Source: Sediminitomix flava
GTDB taxonomy: Bacteria; Bacteroidota; Bacteroidia; Cytophagales; Flammeovirgaceae
Direction: 5' to 3'
Length of the DNA: 64,000 bases
Assembly: GCF_003149185.1 (NCBI RefSeq)
Contig: NZ_QGDO01000002.1
Location: 186,001 to 250,000, forward strand
Position numbers and translations under genes: made by a program. Positions 63,520 to 64,000 of the stretch are shown piece by piece (the first letter of the stretch is position 1; every line of letters begins with the position of its first letter). The notes below the pieces were generated by a model, which was not told the DNA's origin, did no database searches, and saw only the letters and a program-made list of their open reading frames with translations.

Positions 63520-64000
63520 TATCCTCCCCCTCTGAATTTGCTTGTGGTGTATCTGTATCTACTTTAGCATCGTTAATGATTTTCTGAATTGGATCTACAA
63601 AGATAGCTTGATTAGCATCATAGGCTTTTTGTATGCTAGAGAAAGTTGTCCCACAAACATTAGTGTTGAAGACCATGCTAGGACGATGCCTTGCTACATC
63701 ATCTTTTAGGTAAAGTAGGAGTTTATATTTGATAGCCTTTTCATCCGATAGCTCTTCTTCTTTGAGAAAGAATGGTCCAATCAATTTGTCTTCTGCGACA
63801 TTGGAAGCCTGTATCTGTTCATTAATTGCTGTTCTTAACTTGTTCCAATTCACTTTTGTGCCTTGGTATTCGATTTGCCAAGCTTCAATAGCATTCACAC
63901 CATCATCAATAGAGACAAACTGAGAACTCCAACGTCTCTTGAATGCTGCATCCAATGGGAAAACACCTTGATCGGCAGAGTTCATGGTTGCCCATATATA
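63506..64000 (-). CDS. McrB/LlaJI-type AAA+ NTPase, C-terminal part (truncated by window edge)
   Basis: The frame stays open to the right edge, so an ATG at 63985 is internal. The visible 164 residues begin with YIWATMNSADQGVFPLDAAF, the sensor I / arginine-finger region of McrB-type AAA+ proteins (compare ATMNTxDRSxxxLDxAxRRRF), followed by a helical lid and an acidic tail (SEGEDNDQE). It powers DNA translocation for the downstream nuclease. Walker A and B lie beyond the window. Confidence 0.85.
   Translation of the reverse strand, partial: YIWATMNSADQGVFPLDAAFKRRWSSQFVSIDDGVNAIEAWQIEYQGTKVNWNKLRTAINEQIQASNVAEDKLIGPFFLKEEELSDEKAIKYKLLLYLKDDVARHRPSMVFNTNVCGTTFSSIQKAYDANQAIFVDPIQKIINDAKVDTDTPQANSEGEDNDQE

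Noticed and set aside
55818-64000. Direct repeat of the tRNA 3' end as the right attachment site
   Set aside because: The T-arm/acceptor sequence (GGTTCGAGCCCAGG) was not found again up to the right edge; 'tttaaatccagatatta' near 60985 is only a vague resemblance.

Overview
The window looks like a chromosomal segment from a marine-type Bacteroidota, most likely order Cytophagales (Flammeovirga-like). The evidence is AT-rich DNA, many short lipoproteins with Bacteroidota-style lipoboxes, a TonB receptor with a carboxypeptidase-regulatory-like N-terminus, an OmpA/PD40 protein, an alpha2-type glycyl-tRNA synthetase, fused RibBA, System I cytochrome c maturation genes, and several candidate promoters with the Bacteroidota -7 box TAnnTTTG. 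The genus is an inference.

Layout. 0-6.3 kb: the C-terminal part of a probable patatin-like outer-membrane protein, a small holin-like membrane protein, an anchored esterase, an FHS sugar permease and two LVIVD lipoproteins. 6.4-12 kb: a c-type cytochrome module, with ccmB-ccmC-ccmD-ccmE (CcmE of the CxxxY type), a lipocalin-like lipoprotein and an eight-CxxCH cytochrome with a TPR tail. 12-17.3 kb: a YjgN/DUF898 membrane protein followed by an M48 peptidase, a coupled pair of unknown membrane proteins, a HAD phosphatase lipoprotein and a GNAT acetyltransferase. 17.3-24.2 kb: a TonB receptor with its partner lipoprotein, a CtlX-type amidinohydrolase and an OmpA/PD40 protein. 24.4-32.9 kb: a YchJ/SEC-C protein, an SDR-DUF2867 protein, a YdeP-type molybdopterin oxidoreductase, an unknown lipoprotein, a PilJ-N/SpoIIE phosphatase and a nucleoside-gate membrane protein. 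33-43.6 kb: a large M48 protease, an HxlR regulator divergent from an NTF2-like protein with two matching palindromes between them, glycyl-tRNA synthetase, mreB, an S4 protein and a ferredoxin. 43.6-55.5 kb: a cysteine-free ArsC-like protein, ribBA, cytochrome oxidase subunits II and I, a YgiQ radical SAM protein, DUF2237, DUF4136 and AsmA proteins.

From 55.7 kb on, the character changes. A tRNA with anticodon CAT, under a good promoter, is followed on the opposite strand by an excisionase-like HTH gene, a DUF3987 ATPase and a DUF6371 primase-like gene. This trio is typical of Bacteroidota integrative elements, but no integrase is visible. Beyond it lie long AT-rich gaps, a periplasmic pentapeptide-repeat protein joined to a membrane domain, a divergent pair made of a coiled-coil protein and an HTH protein flanked by C-tracts, and a two-gene LlaJI/McrBC-type restriction operon that runs off the right edge. 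This accessory end (55.8-64 kb) is where a new system would most likely be found.

The ccm genes and the octaheme cytochrome fit together functionally, and the oxidase genes would use the c-type cytochrome pool. Most transcription units end in clear hairpin-plus-T terminators, many usable in both directions between convergent genes. No rRNA, CRISPR array, insertion sequence or recognised riboswitch was seen.
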